A program made the translations under genes and the position numbers. The notes beneath the pieces were generated by a model that saw only the letters and a program-made list of their open reading frames with translations, searched no databases and was not told the DNA's origin. This document shows, piece after piece, positions 1 to 8,462 of a DNA stretch of 64,000 bases. This stretch comes from Archangium violaceum Cb vi76 (GTDB taxonomy: Bacteria; Myxococcota; Myxococcia; Myxococcales; Myxococcaceae), in assembly GCF_000733295.1 (NCBI RefSeq), contig NZ_JPMI01000423.1, positions 124,001 to 188,000 of the forward strand. Direction: 5' to 3'. Each line of letters opens with the position of its first letter. The stretch's first letter is position 1.

Positions 1-250
1 CGACGAAGTGGCCCGCGGCCAGGCCCGTCACCGTGAACTCGTTGCGGCCATTGGCGACCGTCATCCGCACGTTGAGCTGGCCACCGTTGTTGACCTTGTA
101 GTGGATGTCCGCCCACGACGTGGTGTTCACGTAGAAGATCGCCGACGAGCCCGAGGGCTGGACCCCGAAGGTGGCCGCGGCGAGGGCACCTCCCGCCAAC
201 AGCGTGGCGAACACGAGTCCCACTGCCAATCCTGCAGCTTTGTTTCGCAT
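1..250 (-). CDS. Secreted CBM56-like carbohydrate-binding protein, N-terminal part
   Basis: The gene runs off the left edge; only 83 codons are visible. The start is ATG at 250, preceded by a GGAGAG Shine-Dalgarno about 8 nt upstream. Residues 1-24 form a classical signal peptide (MRNK, then a hydrophobic run ending ALAAA). The mature part begins with a segment containing WADIHYKVNNGGQLNVRMT and NGRNEFTVTGL. This matches my knowledge of the start of CBM56-type beta-1,3-glucan-binding modules, which are often attached to secreted laminarinases or chitin/glucan-active enzymes. The rest of the protein, and any catalytic domain, is outside the window. It is divergent to the ROK/GH16 locus, which fits a role in beta-glucan binding outside the cell. 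The family assignment rests on motif resemblance only. Confidence 0.7.
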   Translation of the reverse strand, partial: MRNKAAGLAVGLVFATLLAGGALAAATFGVQPSGSSAIFYVNTTSWADIHYKVNNGGQLNVRMTVANGRNEFTVTGLAAGHFV

Positions 251-671
251 ATGGTTTTTCTCTCCGGTCGAGTCCTCCGCACGGGAACACGAGAAACTCC
301 ACCGTCCGAAGGAAGTACCCATGTTAGACTCGAAGTCTCGGATTCCTATAGAGTTCAGTAAACCCACCTAATATTGTTGGGTTCTCAACAGAAGTTTCAT
401 TTCGTGGCTGACGGCACAGCGCGGCGCGTCATGCGCGGATGCGTGCCCTCCCCCCACCTGCAACCACCGGGATACTTGCAATGGCTAGCAAGTCGCTGGT
501 ACTTTCTTCATCACTCGAACGAACTCGGGTGCCGTGGAGAGGGGCCGGGCTGGGGGTGTTTTCCTGACGCGGAGCGTCCAGGTTGACGCGGCGCGCAATG
601 CCAGACAGGTTTCCGGCGGCATCCCGTTTCTTCGTTGTACGGACGAAGCCATTCAGTGGCGGAGGGGCGCG
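251..671. other. Divergent intergenic region upstream of the glucan locus
   Basis: A 421-base gap between the divergent CBM56-like gene and the next plus-strand ORF. It holds the ribosome binding site of the minus-strand gene near 258-266, an A/T-rich imperfect palindrome at 361-383, and presumably promoters for both directions. No convincing ORF was recognised on either strand; open frames here look like GC-driven artefacts. Confidence 0.5.
361..383. promoter_or_regulatory. Imperfect palindrome, possible operator
   Basis: AACCCA at 361-366 is the exact reverse complement of TGGGTT at 378-383, around an A/T-rich centre. It lies about 110 bp upstream of the minus-strand CBM56-like start. A transcription-factor site, perhaps for the neighbouring ROK regulator, is possible but not shown. 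Confidence 0.3.
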
Positions 672-986
672 ATGCACCGGCACGAGCGATTCGCGTGGAC
701 ATGGGCGGCGGCGGGAGCGCTCTCGGTGCTGGGGCTGTACGGGTTCGAGGTCCCCTCAGGTGCATCCCCGGTGTCTTTCTCTGCCCGGGGCGCAACGGGT
801 GGCGAGCAGGCCACCCCGCTGGAGGGCATGGGGCCAGCCGTCGAAGGCTTCGGGCTGAAATTGGAGGAAGTCCCGCTCACGACGGAGCCGAAGCGGTACA
901 CAATCGGCGCCAGCCGCGTCTCGGACGGGAAGAGGGGGGATGGCATGGGCTGCACCCCCGCTCCCGCGCGGCCGAATGGAGCGTGA
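672..986 (+). CDS. Small putative secreted protein
   Basis: A 104-codon frame starting with ATG at 672, preceded by GGAGGGG. Residues 1-36 look like a signal sequence or membrane anchor (basic MHRHER, then a hydrophobic stretch with WAAAGALSVLGLYGF). The rest is low complexity and rich in Gly, Pro and Glu, with no recognised domain. Third positions are G/C rich, which agrees with real coding. The stop lies 7 nt before the ATG of the ROK regulator, so the two may be co-transcribed. It could still be a chance frame in the leader of the regulator. Confidence 0.4.
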   Translation: MHRHERFAWTWAAAGALSVLGLYGFEVPSGASPVSFSARGATGGEQATPLEGMGPAVEGFGLKLEEVPLTTEPKRYTIGASRVSDGKRGDGMGCTPAPARPNGA

Positions 987-993
987 GGGTACG

Positions 994-2226
994 ATGAAAG
1001 TGGGAACGGCGGATACGGCGACGACGGTCGACGCGGCGGGCATGCGCGCGCAGAACAGCAGCCTGTTGCTGAACATGATCTGGCGCGAGCAGCAGCTGTC
1101 GCGGGCGGAGATCGCCCGGCGCACGGAGCTGAGCCCGTCCACCGTGTCCGCCATCGTCGCGGACCTGGAGCACTCCGGACTGGTGCGCAACATCGGCGCC
1201 GGGGTGTCGCGGGGTGGCCGCCGCCCGACCCTCATCGGCTTCTGTGATGACGCCTTCAGCATCATCGGCGTGGAGATGGGCGCCACGCACGTGACGGTCG
1301 TGCTCACGGATCTGCGCGGGCGCGTGCGCGCGCACCGGCACTCCCCCCACGCGGTGCGCGAGGATCCCAAGGGCACGCTCCAGAAGGTGCGGGAGCTGGT
1401 GCAGGAGTGCCTGGACGCCGAGCGCGTGCCGCGCCGCTCCGTGCTGGGCATGGGCGTGGCCGTGCCGAGCCCCGTGCACCCGTCCACCCCGGGCAAGCTG
1501 TCCCCGCTCATCGTGCCGGCGTGGCGCGACTACGACGTGCAGGAGTCGCTCAAGTCCGCCTTCAACATGCCGGTGTTCGTGGACAACGACGCCAACCTGG
1601 GCGCGCTGTCGGAGCGCTACTGGGGCGCGGGCGTGGGGGGCGAGGACCTGACGTACATCAAGCTGGGCACCGGTATTGGCGCCGGCTTCATCATCCACGG
1701 CGACGTCTACCGGGGCTCGGGCGGCACCGCCGGGGAGATCAGCCACATCGCCGTGGACCCGGCCGGCCAGCAGTGCGTGTGCGGGCTGCGCGGGTGCCTC
1801 GTCACCCTCATCGGCACCGGGCCGCTGCTGGAGCGGGCGCGGGAGCTGATGGGCCCGCGGGGCCGCCGTGCGCCCACGGTGCGTGAGCTGGTGGAAGGCG
1901 CGCGCTCGGGCGAGGCGGCCGCCCGGCAGGTCATCGACAGCCTGGGGCACTACCTGGGCATCGCCGTGGCGGGCCTGCTCAACCTGCTCAACCCGGCCAT
2001 CGTCGTGCTCGGCGGTGAGATCTCCTCGGTGGGTGACTTGCTGCTGGATCCGTTGCGCGCCTCGGTGCGCAAGCGGGCGCTGTCCACCTCCATGGCGGAG
2101 ACGCGCATCGTCACCTCCGCGCTGGGAGACCGGGCCATCGCGGTCGGCGCGGCCACCCTCGTGCTCCAGGCGGCGCTGCGCGACCGCTCCCTCTTTCCCC
2201 TCCAACACGTCCGGAAGACAGCATGA
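994..2226 (+). CDS. ROK-family transcriptional regulator
   Basis: A 410-residue protein of the NagC/XylR type. Residues about 15-75 form a winged helix-turn-helix (LSRAEIARRTELSPSTVSAI), followed by the sugar-kinase-like ROK domain. Visible ROK features are the phosphate-binding LGTGIGAGF segment and the zinc-binding CxCGxxGC cluster at C261, C263 and C268. ATG at 994 follows GAGGG; a longer in-frame start at 940 has no ribosome site and would add an atypical tail. Its stop overlaps the GH16 gene start by 4 nt (ATGA), so it heads the glucan operon. By analogy with the family it likely represses the operon and is released by a sugar or sugar phosphate such as glucose or laminaribiose. The ligand is inferred. 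Confidence 0.93.
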   Translation: MKVGTADTATTVDAAGMRAQNSSLLLNMIWREQQLSRAEIARRTELSPSTVSAIVADLEHSGLVRNIGAGVSRGGRRPTLIGFCDDAFSIIGVEMGATHVTVVLTDLRGRVRAHRHSPHAVREDPKGTLQKVRELVQECLDAERVPRRSVLGMGVAVPSPVHPSTPGKLSPLIVPAWRDYDVQESLKSAFNMPVFVDNDANLGALSERYWGAGVGGEDLTYIKLGTGIGAGFIIHGDVYRGSGGTAGEISHIAVDPAGQQCVCGLRGCLVTLIGTGPLLERARELMGPRGRRAPTVRELVEGARSGEAAARQVIDSLGHYLGIAVAGLLNLLNPAIVVLGGEISSVGDLLLDPLRASVRKRALSTSMAETRIVTSALGDRAIAVGAATLVLQAALRDRSLFPLQHVRKTA

Positions 2227-3071
2227 CCCGACTCCGTCTCCTCCCGTGGCTCGCCGCCCTCTGCACGCTCGCATGTGATCCGGCGGCCAACCGGAGCATC
2301 AAGCCCGACGTGCCGAACACCCCCGGGCAGCCTGGCCCGGAATGGCAGCTGGTGTGGCAGGACGAGTTCGACGGTCCGGCCGGTACCCCGCCCTCCCCCG
2401 AGCGCTGGGTGCACGACGTGGGAGGACACGGCTGGGGCAACGAGCAGCTGGAGTTCGACACGGACAGGCCGGAGAACGCCTCGCTGGACGGCACCGGCAA
2501 CCTGGTCATCACCGCGCGCAAGGAGAGCTACAGCGGCCGGAACTACACGTCCGCGCGCATCAACACGAGCGGGCGCTTCGAACAGACGTACGGCCGTTTC
2601 GAGGCGCGCATCCAGCAACCGGTGGGACGCGGCATCTGGCCGGCGTTCTGGCTGCTGGGGGCGAACATCGGCGAGGTGGGCTGGCCGGAGTGCGGGGAGA
2701 TCGACATCATGGAGTACCGGGGCCAGCTGCCGGCCATCACCCGCGGCTCGCTGCACGGCCCGGGCTACTCCGGCGGAGGCAACATCGGCTCCGAGTTCGT
2801 CGTGAGCGGAGGGAAGCTCAACGAGGACTTCCACGTCTACGCCGTGGAGTGGGAGCCCAACCGCATCCGCTGGCTGCTGGACGGCAAGGCCTTCTTCGAG
2901 ACGACGCCCGCGCGCCTGCCCGCCGGGACGCGGTGGGTGTTCGACAAGCCGCACTTCATCATCCTCAACGTGGCGGTGGGCGGAAACTACCTGGGGCCGC
3001 CGGACAGCACCACGGTGTTCCCGCAGCAGATGAAGGTGGACTACGTCCGCGTCTACACGAGGGCCCCGTGA
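2223..3071 (+). CDS. GH16 endo-beta-1,3-glucanase (laminarinase-like) lipoprotein
   Basis: A 282-residue protein. The N-terminus carries a lipoprotein signal ending LCTLAC (Cys18), so it is probably anchored in the outer membrane. The GH16 beta-jellyroll spans about residues 40-280. The catalytic motif EIDIME lies at 159-164, with E159 as predicted nucleophile and E164 as acid/base. The WPAFWLL segment before it and the HVYAVEWEP segment after it are typical of laminarinases. The one-residue-longer ExDxME spacing is that of the laminarinase/beta-1,3-glucanase branch rather than the shorter lichenase loop. The gene overlaps the ROK gene by 4 nt and the binding-protein gene by 4 nt (GTGA). It should cut extracellular beta-1,3-glucan (fungal or yeast wall, laminarin) into oligosaccharides for the adjacent transporter. 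Confidence 0.93.
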   Translation: MTRLRLLPWLAALCTLACDPAANRSIKPDVPNTPGQPGPEWQLVWQDEFDGPAGTPPSPERWVHDVGGHGWGNEQLEFDTDRPENASLDGTGNLVITARKESYSGRNYTSARINTSGRFEQTYGRFEARIQQPVGRGIWPAFWLLGANIGEVGWPECGEIDIMEYRGQLPAITRGSLHGPGYSGGGNIGSEFVVSGGKLNEDFHVYAVEWEPNRIRWLLDGKAFFETTPARLPAGTRWVFDKPHFIILNVAVGGNYLGPPDSTTVFPQQMKVDYVRVYTRAP

Positions 3072-4735
3072 AACCCGCGCTCCTGCTGGTGCCCGTCCTG
3101 GTGCTGGTGGTGGTGCTGCTGGTGGCCTGTACCTCCTCCTCCTCGGAGCCCCGTCCGCGGCAGCCGGGCACGCTGTTCGTCTCCGTGGAGCAGCAGAGCG
3201 CGTGGGTGCGCAACTTCAACCCGCTCTTCACCGGGGCGGGCGCGCGCTGGCCCACGCGGGCCGGCGTCTACGAGTGCATGGAGGTGTTCCTCCCCTCCTC
3301 CGGCGAGTGGACGCCCTGGCTGGCCACGGCGCACACCTGGTCCGAGGACCACCGGACGCTGCGCTTCACCCTGCGCGAGGGCGTGCGCTGGAGCGACGGC
3401 CGGCCCTTCACGGCCGAGGACGTGGCGTACACCTTCGAGCTGCTCGAGAAGCACCCCGCGCTGGACTCGGGTGGCGCGTGGCGCTTCCTGGAGGAGGTGC
3501 GCGCGGAGGGGACGCACGCGGTGGCGTTCCGGTTCTCGCGCGTCTACATCCCCGGCTTCTCGGAGCTGGCCCACCAGCCCATCGTCCCGCGCCACGTCTG
3601 GGAGAAGGTGGCGGATCCGGTGACGTTCACCAACCCGGAGCCGGTGGGCACGGGGCCCTTCACCCAGGTGAACGTCTTCCGCAACCAGGTGTACGAGATG
3701 GGGCGCAACCCCCACTACTGGCAGCCCGGCAAGCCGGCCGTCTCCGCGTTGCGCTTCCTCGCCTTCCCCACCAATGACCAGGCCAACCTGGCCCTGGTGG
3801 AGGGCGAGGTGGACTGGGCCGGCAACTTCGTGCCCGCGGTGGACCGCACCTTCGTCTCGAAGGATCCGGAGCACCACTCGCGCTGGTTCCCGCTCTACGG
3901 CAGCACGGTCTTCCTCTACCCCAACACCACGCGGCCGCCCTTCAACGATGTGCGCGTGCGCAAGGCGCTGAGCATGGCGTTGGACCGGGAGCGGCTGGTG
4001 GACATCGCCATGTACGGCTACACGCGCCCGGCGGACGCCACGGCCCTCAATGACTCCTATACGGGCTGGCGGGACGCCGAGGCCGCCAACGGCGCGTGGG
4101 TGCGCCATGACGAGGAGGCCGCCAACCGGCTGATGGACGAGGCGGGCCTCGCGCGCGGCCCGGATGGCCTGCGGCGCATGCCGGACGGACAGCCGCTGGA
4201 GCTGGAGCTGGAAGTGGTGGGCGGCTGGTCGGACTGGGTACGCGCGGGGCAGGTGCTGGTCCGTGACCTGCGCAAGCTGGGCATCCAGGCGCACCTCAAG
4301 ACGTACGAGTTCAGCGCCTGGTACGCGCGCCTGCAGAAGGGGGAGTTCCAGCTCGCCATCGCCTGGTCGCTGGACGGTCCCACGCCGTACACCTTCTACA
4401 AGTGGCTGCTGTCGCCGCGCACGGTGCGCCCGGTGGGCGAGGTGGCCGCGGCCAACTGGCACCGCTTCGGCGACGTGGAGGCGGACGCGCTGCTGACGCG
4501 CTTCGAGACGGAGAGCTCGCCCGAGAAGCAGAAGGAGCTGATGGCCGGGGTGCAGCGGCGCTTCTCCGAGCTGGCGCCGGCCATTCCCCTCTTCCCCAAC
4601 CCGTCCTGGGGCGAGGCCAGCACCAGGCGCTTCACCGGTTTCCCGGACGCGCGGAATCCCTACGCGCGCCTGTCCCCCCATGCCGAGCCCGACAGCCTGC
4701 TGGTGCTGACGCGGCTCGCCCCGAGGGAGCCCTGA
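3068..4735 (+). CDS. ABC transporter solute-binding lipoprotein, family 5 (SBP_bac_5)
   Basis: A 555-residue protein starting at GTG 3068, which overlaps the preceding stop by 4 nt. The signal has a long hydrophobic core ending LLVAC (Cys21), so it is lipid-anchored. The body resembles the OppA/DppA family: TLRFTLREGVRWSDGRPFTAEDV near the front and FNDVRVRKALSMALDRE in the middle. Family 5 binding proteins carry peptides, but several bind cello- or beta-glucan oligosaccharides. Its place between a GH16 glucanase and a GH1 beta-glucosidase makes a beta-glucan oligosaccharide the likely ligand. It is followed one base later by the permease gene. Confidence 0.92.
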   Translation: MKPALLLVPVLVLVVVLLVACTSSSSEPRPRQPGTLFVSVEQQSAWVRNFNPLFTGAGARWPTRAGVYECMEVFLPSSGEWTPWLATAHTWSEDHRTLRFTLREGVRWSDGRPFTAEDVAYTFELLEKHPALDSGGAWRFLEEVRAEGTHAVAFRFSRVYIPGFSELAHQPIVPRHVWEKVADPVTFTNPEPVGTGPFTQVNVFRNQVYEMGRNPHYWQPGKPAVSALRFLAFPTNDQANLALVEGEVDWAGNFVPAVDRTFVSKDPEHHSRWFPLYGSTVFLYPNTTRPPFNDVRVRKALSMALDRERLVDIAMYGYTRPADATALNDSYTGWRDAEAANGAWVRHDEEAANRLMDEAGLARGPDGLRRMPDGQPLELELEVVGGWSDWVRAGQVLVRDLRKLGIQAHLKTYEFSAWYARLQKGEFQLAIAWSLDGPTPYTFYKWLLSPRTVRPVGEVAAANWHRFGDVEADALLTRFETESSPEKQKELMAGVQRRFSELAPAIPLFPNPSWGEASTRRFTGFPDARNPYARLSPHAEPDSLLVLTRLAPREP

Positions 4736-4736
4736 G

Positions 4737-5717
4737 ATGCACTACCTCCTCCGGCGGCTCGGCTTCTACCTCATCGCCGCGTGGGCCTCGCTCACGCTGA
4801 ACTTCGTCATCCCCCGGCTGGCTCCGGGCGACCCCGCCTCCGCGATGTTCGCGCGCTTCGAGGGCCGGGTGCAGCCCGAGGCCATGGAGGCCCTGCGCGC
4901 CGCCTTCGGCTTCACGGATGCCCCGCTCCACCAGCAGTACTTCACCTACCTGAAGCACCTGCTCACCGGAGACCTCGGGCTGTCCTACGCCTACTACCCG
5001 TCCCGCGTGTCGGAGGTCATCGGCACGGGGCTGGTGTGGACGCTGGGGCTGGCCGGGTGCGCGGTCATCATCAGCTTCGCGGTGGGCTGCCTGCTCGGGG
5101 TGTTCGCCGCGTGGAACCGCGGCGGGTGGCTGGACTCGGTGGCCGCGCCCGCGTTCGCCTTCCTCGGGGCCTTCCCCTACTTCTGGCTGGCCATGCTGGC
5201 CCTGTACCTCTTCGGCTTCGGGCTCGGCTGGTTCCCCCTGCGCCACGCGTACTCGCATGACCTGGAGCCGGGGCTGTCCTTCACCTTCGCGGCGGACGTG
5301 GTCCGGCACGCGGTGCTCCCGGCCGCCTCCATCGTGGTGGCCACGCTCGGCGGGTGGATGCTGGGCATGCGCAACACCATGGTGGCCACGCTGGGCACGG
5401 ACACCCTCCGGCTGGCCCACGCCAAGGGACTGCCTCCGCGCCAGGTGATGTTCCGCTACGCCGCGCGCAACGCGCTGCTGCCCAACGTCACCAGCTTCGG
5501 CATGGCCCTGGGCTTCGTGCTCAGCGGCTCGCTGCTGACGGAGATCGTCTTCTCGTACCCCGGCACCGGCTACCTGCTCATCCTCGCGGTGCGCAACCAG
5601 GACTACCCGCTCATGCAGGGGCTCTTCCTGGTCATCACCCTGGCGGTGCTCGCCGCCAACTTCGCCGTGGACATGCTCTGCCTCTGGCTGGACCCGAGGA
5701 CCCGCGCCCATGCTTGA
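4737..5717 (+). CDS. ABC transporter permease (DppB/OppB type)
   Basis: A 326-residue inner-membrane permease with about six predicted transmembrane helices. It starts with the typical LLRRLGFYLIAAWASLTLNF helix and the PGDPA segment of OppB-type permeases. The C-terminal half carries the cytoplasmic coupling loop near LRLAHAKGLPPRQVMFRYAARNALLP, matching the EAA consensus of the family. ATG follows the binding-protein stop by one base, and the gene end overlaps the next gene by 8 nt. It forms the channel with the permease half of the following fused protein. Confidence 0.94.
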   Translation: MHYLLRRLGFYLIAAWASLTLNFVIPRLAPGDPASAMFARFEGRVQPEAMEALRAAFGFTDAPLHQQYFTYLKHLLTGDLGLSYAYYPSRVSEVIGTGLVWTLGLAGCAVIISFAVGCLLGVFAAWNRGGWLDSVAAPAFAFLGAFPYFWLAMLALYLFGFGLGWFPLRHAYSHDLEPGLSFTFAADVVRHAVLPAASIVVATLGGWMLGMRNTMVATLGTDTLRLAHAKGLPPRQVMFRYAARNALLPNVTSFGMALGFVLSGSLLTEIVFSYPGTGYLLILAVRNQDYPLMQGLFLVITLAVLAANFAVDMLCLWLDPRTRAHA

Positions 5718-7470
5718 TTCCATCCGACGCCTGCTCCGCCACCGGAAGGCCGCGGTGGGCGGGAGCATCCTGCTGTTCTTCCTCGTCCTGGCCCTGGTGG
5801 GGCCCTGGCTGGTGATGGACCCGAGCGACCTCGTGGGCCGCCCCCACCAGCCGCCCTCCAGCGCCCACCTCTTCGGAACCACGGGCCAGGGACAGGACGT
5901 GCTCGCGCAGACGGTGGTGGGCGCGCGCGAGACGCTCGCGGTGGGCTTCGCGGTGGGCCTGCTCGTCACCCTGGTGGGCGCGCTCATCGGCGTGACGGCC
6001 GGCTACCTGGGCCGCCGGGTGGATGACGCGCTGTCGCTCACCACCAACGTGTTCCTCGTCATCCCCGGCCTGCCGCTGGCCATCGTCCTGGGCGCGTACC
6101 TGCCGTCCGGGCCGCTGCGAATGGTGGCCGTGCTGACGGTGGCGGGTTGGGCGTGGAACGCCCGCGTCTTCCGCGCCGAGGCGCTGTCCCTGCGCAACCG
6201 CGACTTCGTGGCCGCCGCGCTGGTGACGGGCGAGAGCCGGGCCCGCATCATCGCCCGGGAGCTGCTGCCCAACATGGCGTCGCTGCTCGGCTCCTCGTTC
6301 ATCGGCAACACGCTCTACGCGGTGGGCGCCCAGGTGGGCCTCGAGTTCCTCGGCCTGGGCGACGTGGGCTCGGTGACGTGGGGCACCAACCTCTACTGGG
6401 CCTCCAACGACGCGGCGCTGCTGACGCGCTCGTGGTGGATCTTCGTCCCCACCGGCGTGTGCATCGCGCTGGTCGGCTTCTCGCTGACGCTGCTCAGCTC
6501 CGCCATCGACGAGCTGACCAACCCGGCGCTCAAGGCCCCTCCGGCGGTGGCTCCCATCACCCCGGTGGTGACGGCCGCGCAGGCCGAGCCCCAGGCCCCC
6601 GGTGTCCTGTTGAGCGTGCGCGAGCTGTGCATCGACTACGCGACGGAGCGCGGCCCCTCCCGCGTGGTGGACAACGTGTCGTTCGACATCGCGCCCGGCG
6701 AGGTGTTCGGTCTGGCCGGCGAGTCCGGCAGCGGCAAGTCCACCATCGGCTTCGGGCTGCTGCGCCTGCTGCCTCCCGCCGCGCGCATCAGCCAGGGACG
6801 CATCCTGTTCAACGGCACGGACGTCACGGCCCTGGACGCCAACGCGCTGCGCGCCTTCCGCTGGTCCCAGGTGTCCATGGTGTTCCAGAGCGCCATGAGC
6901 GCGCTCAACCCCGTGCTCACCCTGGGCGAGCAGTTCCACGACACGCTGGCGGCGCACGGGCGTGCCTCGCGGACGGCCTCCTACGCGCGGGCCCGGGAGC
7001 TGCTGGCCATGGTGGGGCTGTCGCCGGAGCTGGTGAATGCCTGGCCGCACCAGCTCTCGGGCGGCATGCGCCAGCGGGTGGGCATCGCGCTCGCGCTCGC
7101 GCTGGAGCCCAAGCTGGTGGTGATGGACGAGCCCACCACCGCGCTGGACGTGGTGGTGCAGAAGGAGCTGCTCCAGCGCATGCTCGAGCTGAAGGAGCGG
7201 CTGGGCTTCGCGGTGCTCTTCATCACCCATGACCTGCCGTTGCTGCTGGCCATCTCCCACCGCGTGGGCGTCCTCCAGGGCGGCAAGCTGGTGGAGGTGG
7301 ACACCTCGGAGCGCCTGCGCGCGGGGGCCCGTCACCCGTACACGCGCCTGCTGCTGTCGTCCTTCCCCCATCTCAGCGCCGACGACGCGGCCGAGCCGCC
7401 GCCGGAGCTCGCGCTCGCGGCCAACGCGCCGGCCCCCGTGCGGACCGCGCTCCGTGGAGGTCACCAATGA
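5710..7470 (+). CDS. Fused ABC permease-ATPase (DppC-DppD type)
   Basis: A 586-residue fusion. Residues 1 to about 270 are a DppC-like permease: N-terminal helix, then the FGTTGQGQDVLAQTVVGAR segment, then the membrane domain. After an Ala/Pro-rich linker (about 275-300), residues 300-560 are a DppD-like ATPase. Walker A GESGSGKST is at 337-345, the ABC signature LSGGMRQR at 449-456, and Walker B ends in D473-E474. The tail has the HPYTRLLLSSFP segment typical of Dpp/Opp ATPases. Such fusions are known in this transporter family, so this is unlikely to be an assembly error. Both flanking genes overlap it. Confidence 0.93.
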   Translation: MLDSIRRLLRHRKAAVGGSILLFFLVLALVGPWLVMDPSDLVGRPHQPPSSAHLFGTTGQGQDVLAQTVVGARETLAVGFAVGLLVTLVGALIGVTAGYLGRRVDDALSLTTNVFLVIPGLPLAIVLGAYLPSGPLRMVAVLTVAGWAWNARVFRAEALSLRNRDFVAAALVTGESRARIIARELLPNMASLLGSSFIGNTLYAVGAQVGLEFLGLGDVGSVTWGTNLYWASNDAALLTRSWWIFVPTGVCIALVGFSLTLLSSAIDELTNPALKAPPAVAPITPVVTAAQAEPQAPGVLLSVRELCIDYATERGPSRVVDNVSFDIAPGEVFGLAGESGSGKSTIGFGLLRLLPPAARISQGRILFNGTDVTALDANALRAFRWSQVSMVFQSAMSALNPVLTLGEQFHDTLAAHGRASRTASYARARELLAMVGLSPELVNAWPHQLSGGMRQRVGIALALALEPKLVVMDEPTTALDVVVQKELLQRMLELKERLGFAVLFITHDLPLLLAISHRVGVLQGGKLVEVDTSERLRAGARHPYTRLLLSSFPHLSADDAAEPPPELALAANAPAPVRTALRGGHQ

Positions 7471-8462
7471 GCCCTCCCCTGCTGGAGGTCACCGGGCTGT
7501 CGCGCAGCGTCCAGGTGGGAGGCTTCCTGTCCCGCTCCCGGCGCACGCTGCTCAACGGCGTGTCATTCACCCTGGAGCGCGGGGAGATCCTCGCGCTCGT
7601 GGGCGAGTCCGGAAGCGGCAAGAGCACGCTGGCCCGGGTGCTCGCGCGGCTGGACGCGCCGGACGGTGGGAGTCTGCGGCTGGGCGGCGAGGACATGCTC
7701 GCGGCGGAGAAGCAGGGCGCCTCGCTCGGCTACCGCGGCCGCGTGCAGATGGTGTTCCAGGATCCGTTCGCCTCGCTCAACCCCGTGCACACCGTGGGCT
7801 ACCACCTGGAGCGGCCCCTGCTGCGCCACGGGCGGGCCACGCGGGCGGATCTCCAGGCGCGCGTCCACGCGCTGCTCGAGTCGGTGGGGCTGACGCCGGC
7901 GGAGTCCTTCGCCCGGCGCTTCCCGCATGAGCTGTCCGGTGGCCAGCGCCAGCGCGTGGCCGTGGCGCGGGCCCTCGCGGTGGAGCCGGACGTCATCATC
8001 GCGGACGAGCCCACCTCCATGTTGGACGTGTCCACCCGCCGCGAGGTGCTCCAGTTGCTGCGCGGCCTGACGAAGGCGCGCGGCATCGGCATCCTCTTCA
8101 TCACCCATGACCTGGCGAGCGCCCGGCACCTCGCGGACCGCGTCATGGTGCTGTACGCGGGCAGCGTCGTCGAGTCGGGGCGGACCGCGGAGGTCCTCTC
8201 CGCGCCCCGGCATCCGTACACGCGGCTGCTGCGCTCGGCCGTGCCGGAGGGCGCGGACTTCCTGCGAGCCCCGCTGCCCGTGAAGGCCTCGACGGGGCCC
8301 GTGCCCCCGAATGGCTGTGCCTTCGCTCCCCGGTGCCCCCACGCGGATGCGCGTTGCCACGCCACCCGCCCTCCCGAACACGTTTCCGCCGCGGACCACC
8401 TCGTCCGCTGCCACCTCGAAGCTTCGAAAGGAGTCGTTGACGATGCGGCAGTTTCCTCCTGA
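7467..8462 (+). CDS. ABC transporter ATPase (DppF/OppF type)
   Basis: A 331-residue ATPase, the second nucleotide-binding subunit of the same transporter. Walker A GESGSGKST lies at 46-54 and signature LSGGQRQR at 156-163, followed by Walker B VIIADEPTS. The C-terminal oligopeptide-transporter extension has the Cys-rich segment GCAFAPRCPHADARC, which in DppD/DppF-type ATPases is associated with iron-sulfur or metal binding. ATG at 7467 overlaps the previous stop by 4 nt. The end overlaps the GH1 gene by 20 nt, so the glycosidase is translated from inside this gene. Confidence 0.94.
   Translation: MSPPLLEVTGLSRSVQVGGFLSRSRRTLLNGVSFTLERGEILALVGESGSGKSTLARVLARLDAPDGGSLRLGGEDMLAAEKQGASLGYRGRVQMVFQDPFASLNPVHTVGYHLERPLLRHGRATRADLQARVHALLESVGLTPAESFARRFPHELSGGQRQRVAVARALAVEPDVIIADEPTSMLDVSTRREVLQLLRGLTKARGIGILFITHDLASARHLADRVMVLYAGSVVESGRTAEVLSAPRHPYTRLLRSAVPEGADFLRAPLPVKASTGPVPPNGCAFAPRCPHADARCHATRPPEHVSAADHLVRCHLEASKGVVDDAAVSS

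Noticed and set aside
877..2274. Antisense frame opposite the ROK regulator
   Set aside because: The translation is His/Arg/Gly/Ala-rich without domains; the ROK protein on the other strand is unambiguous.
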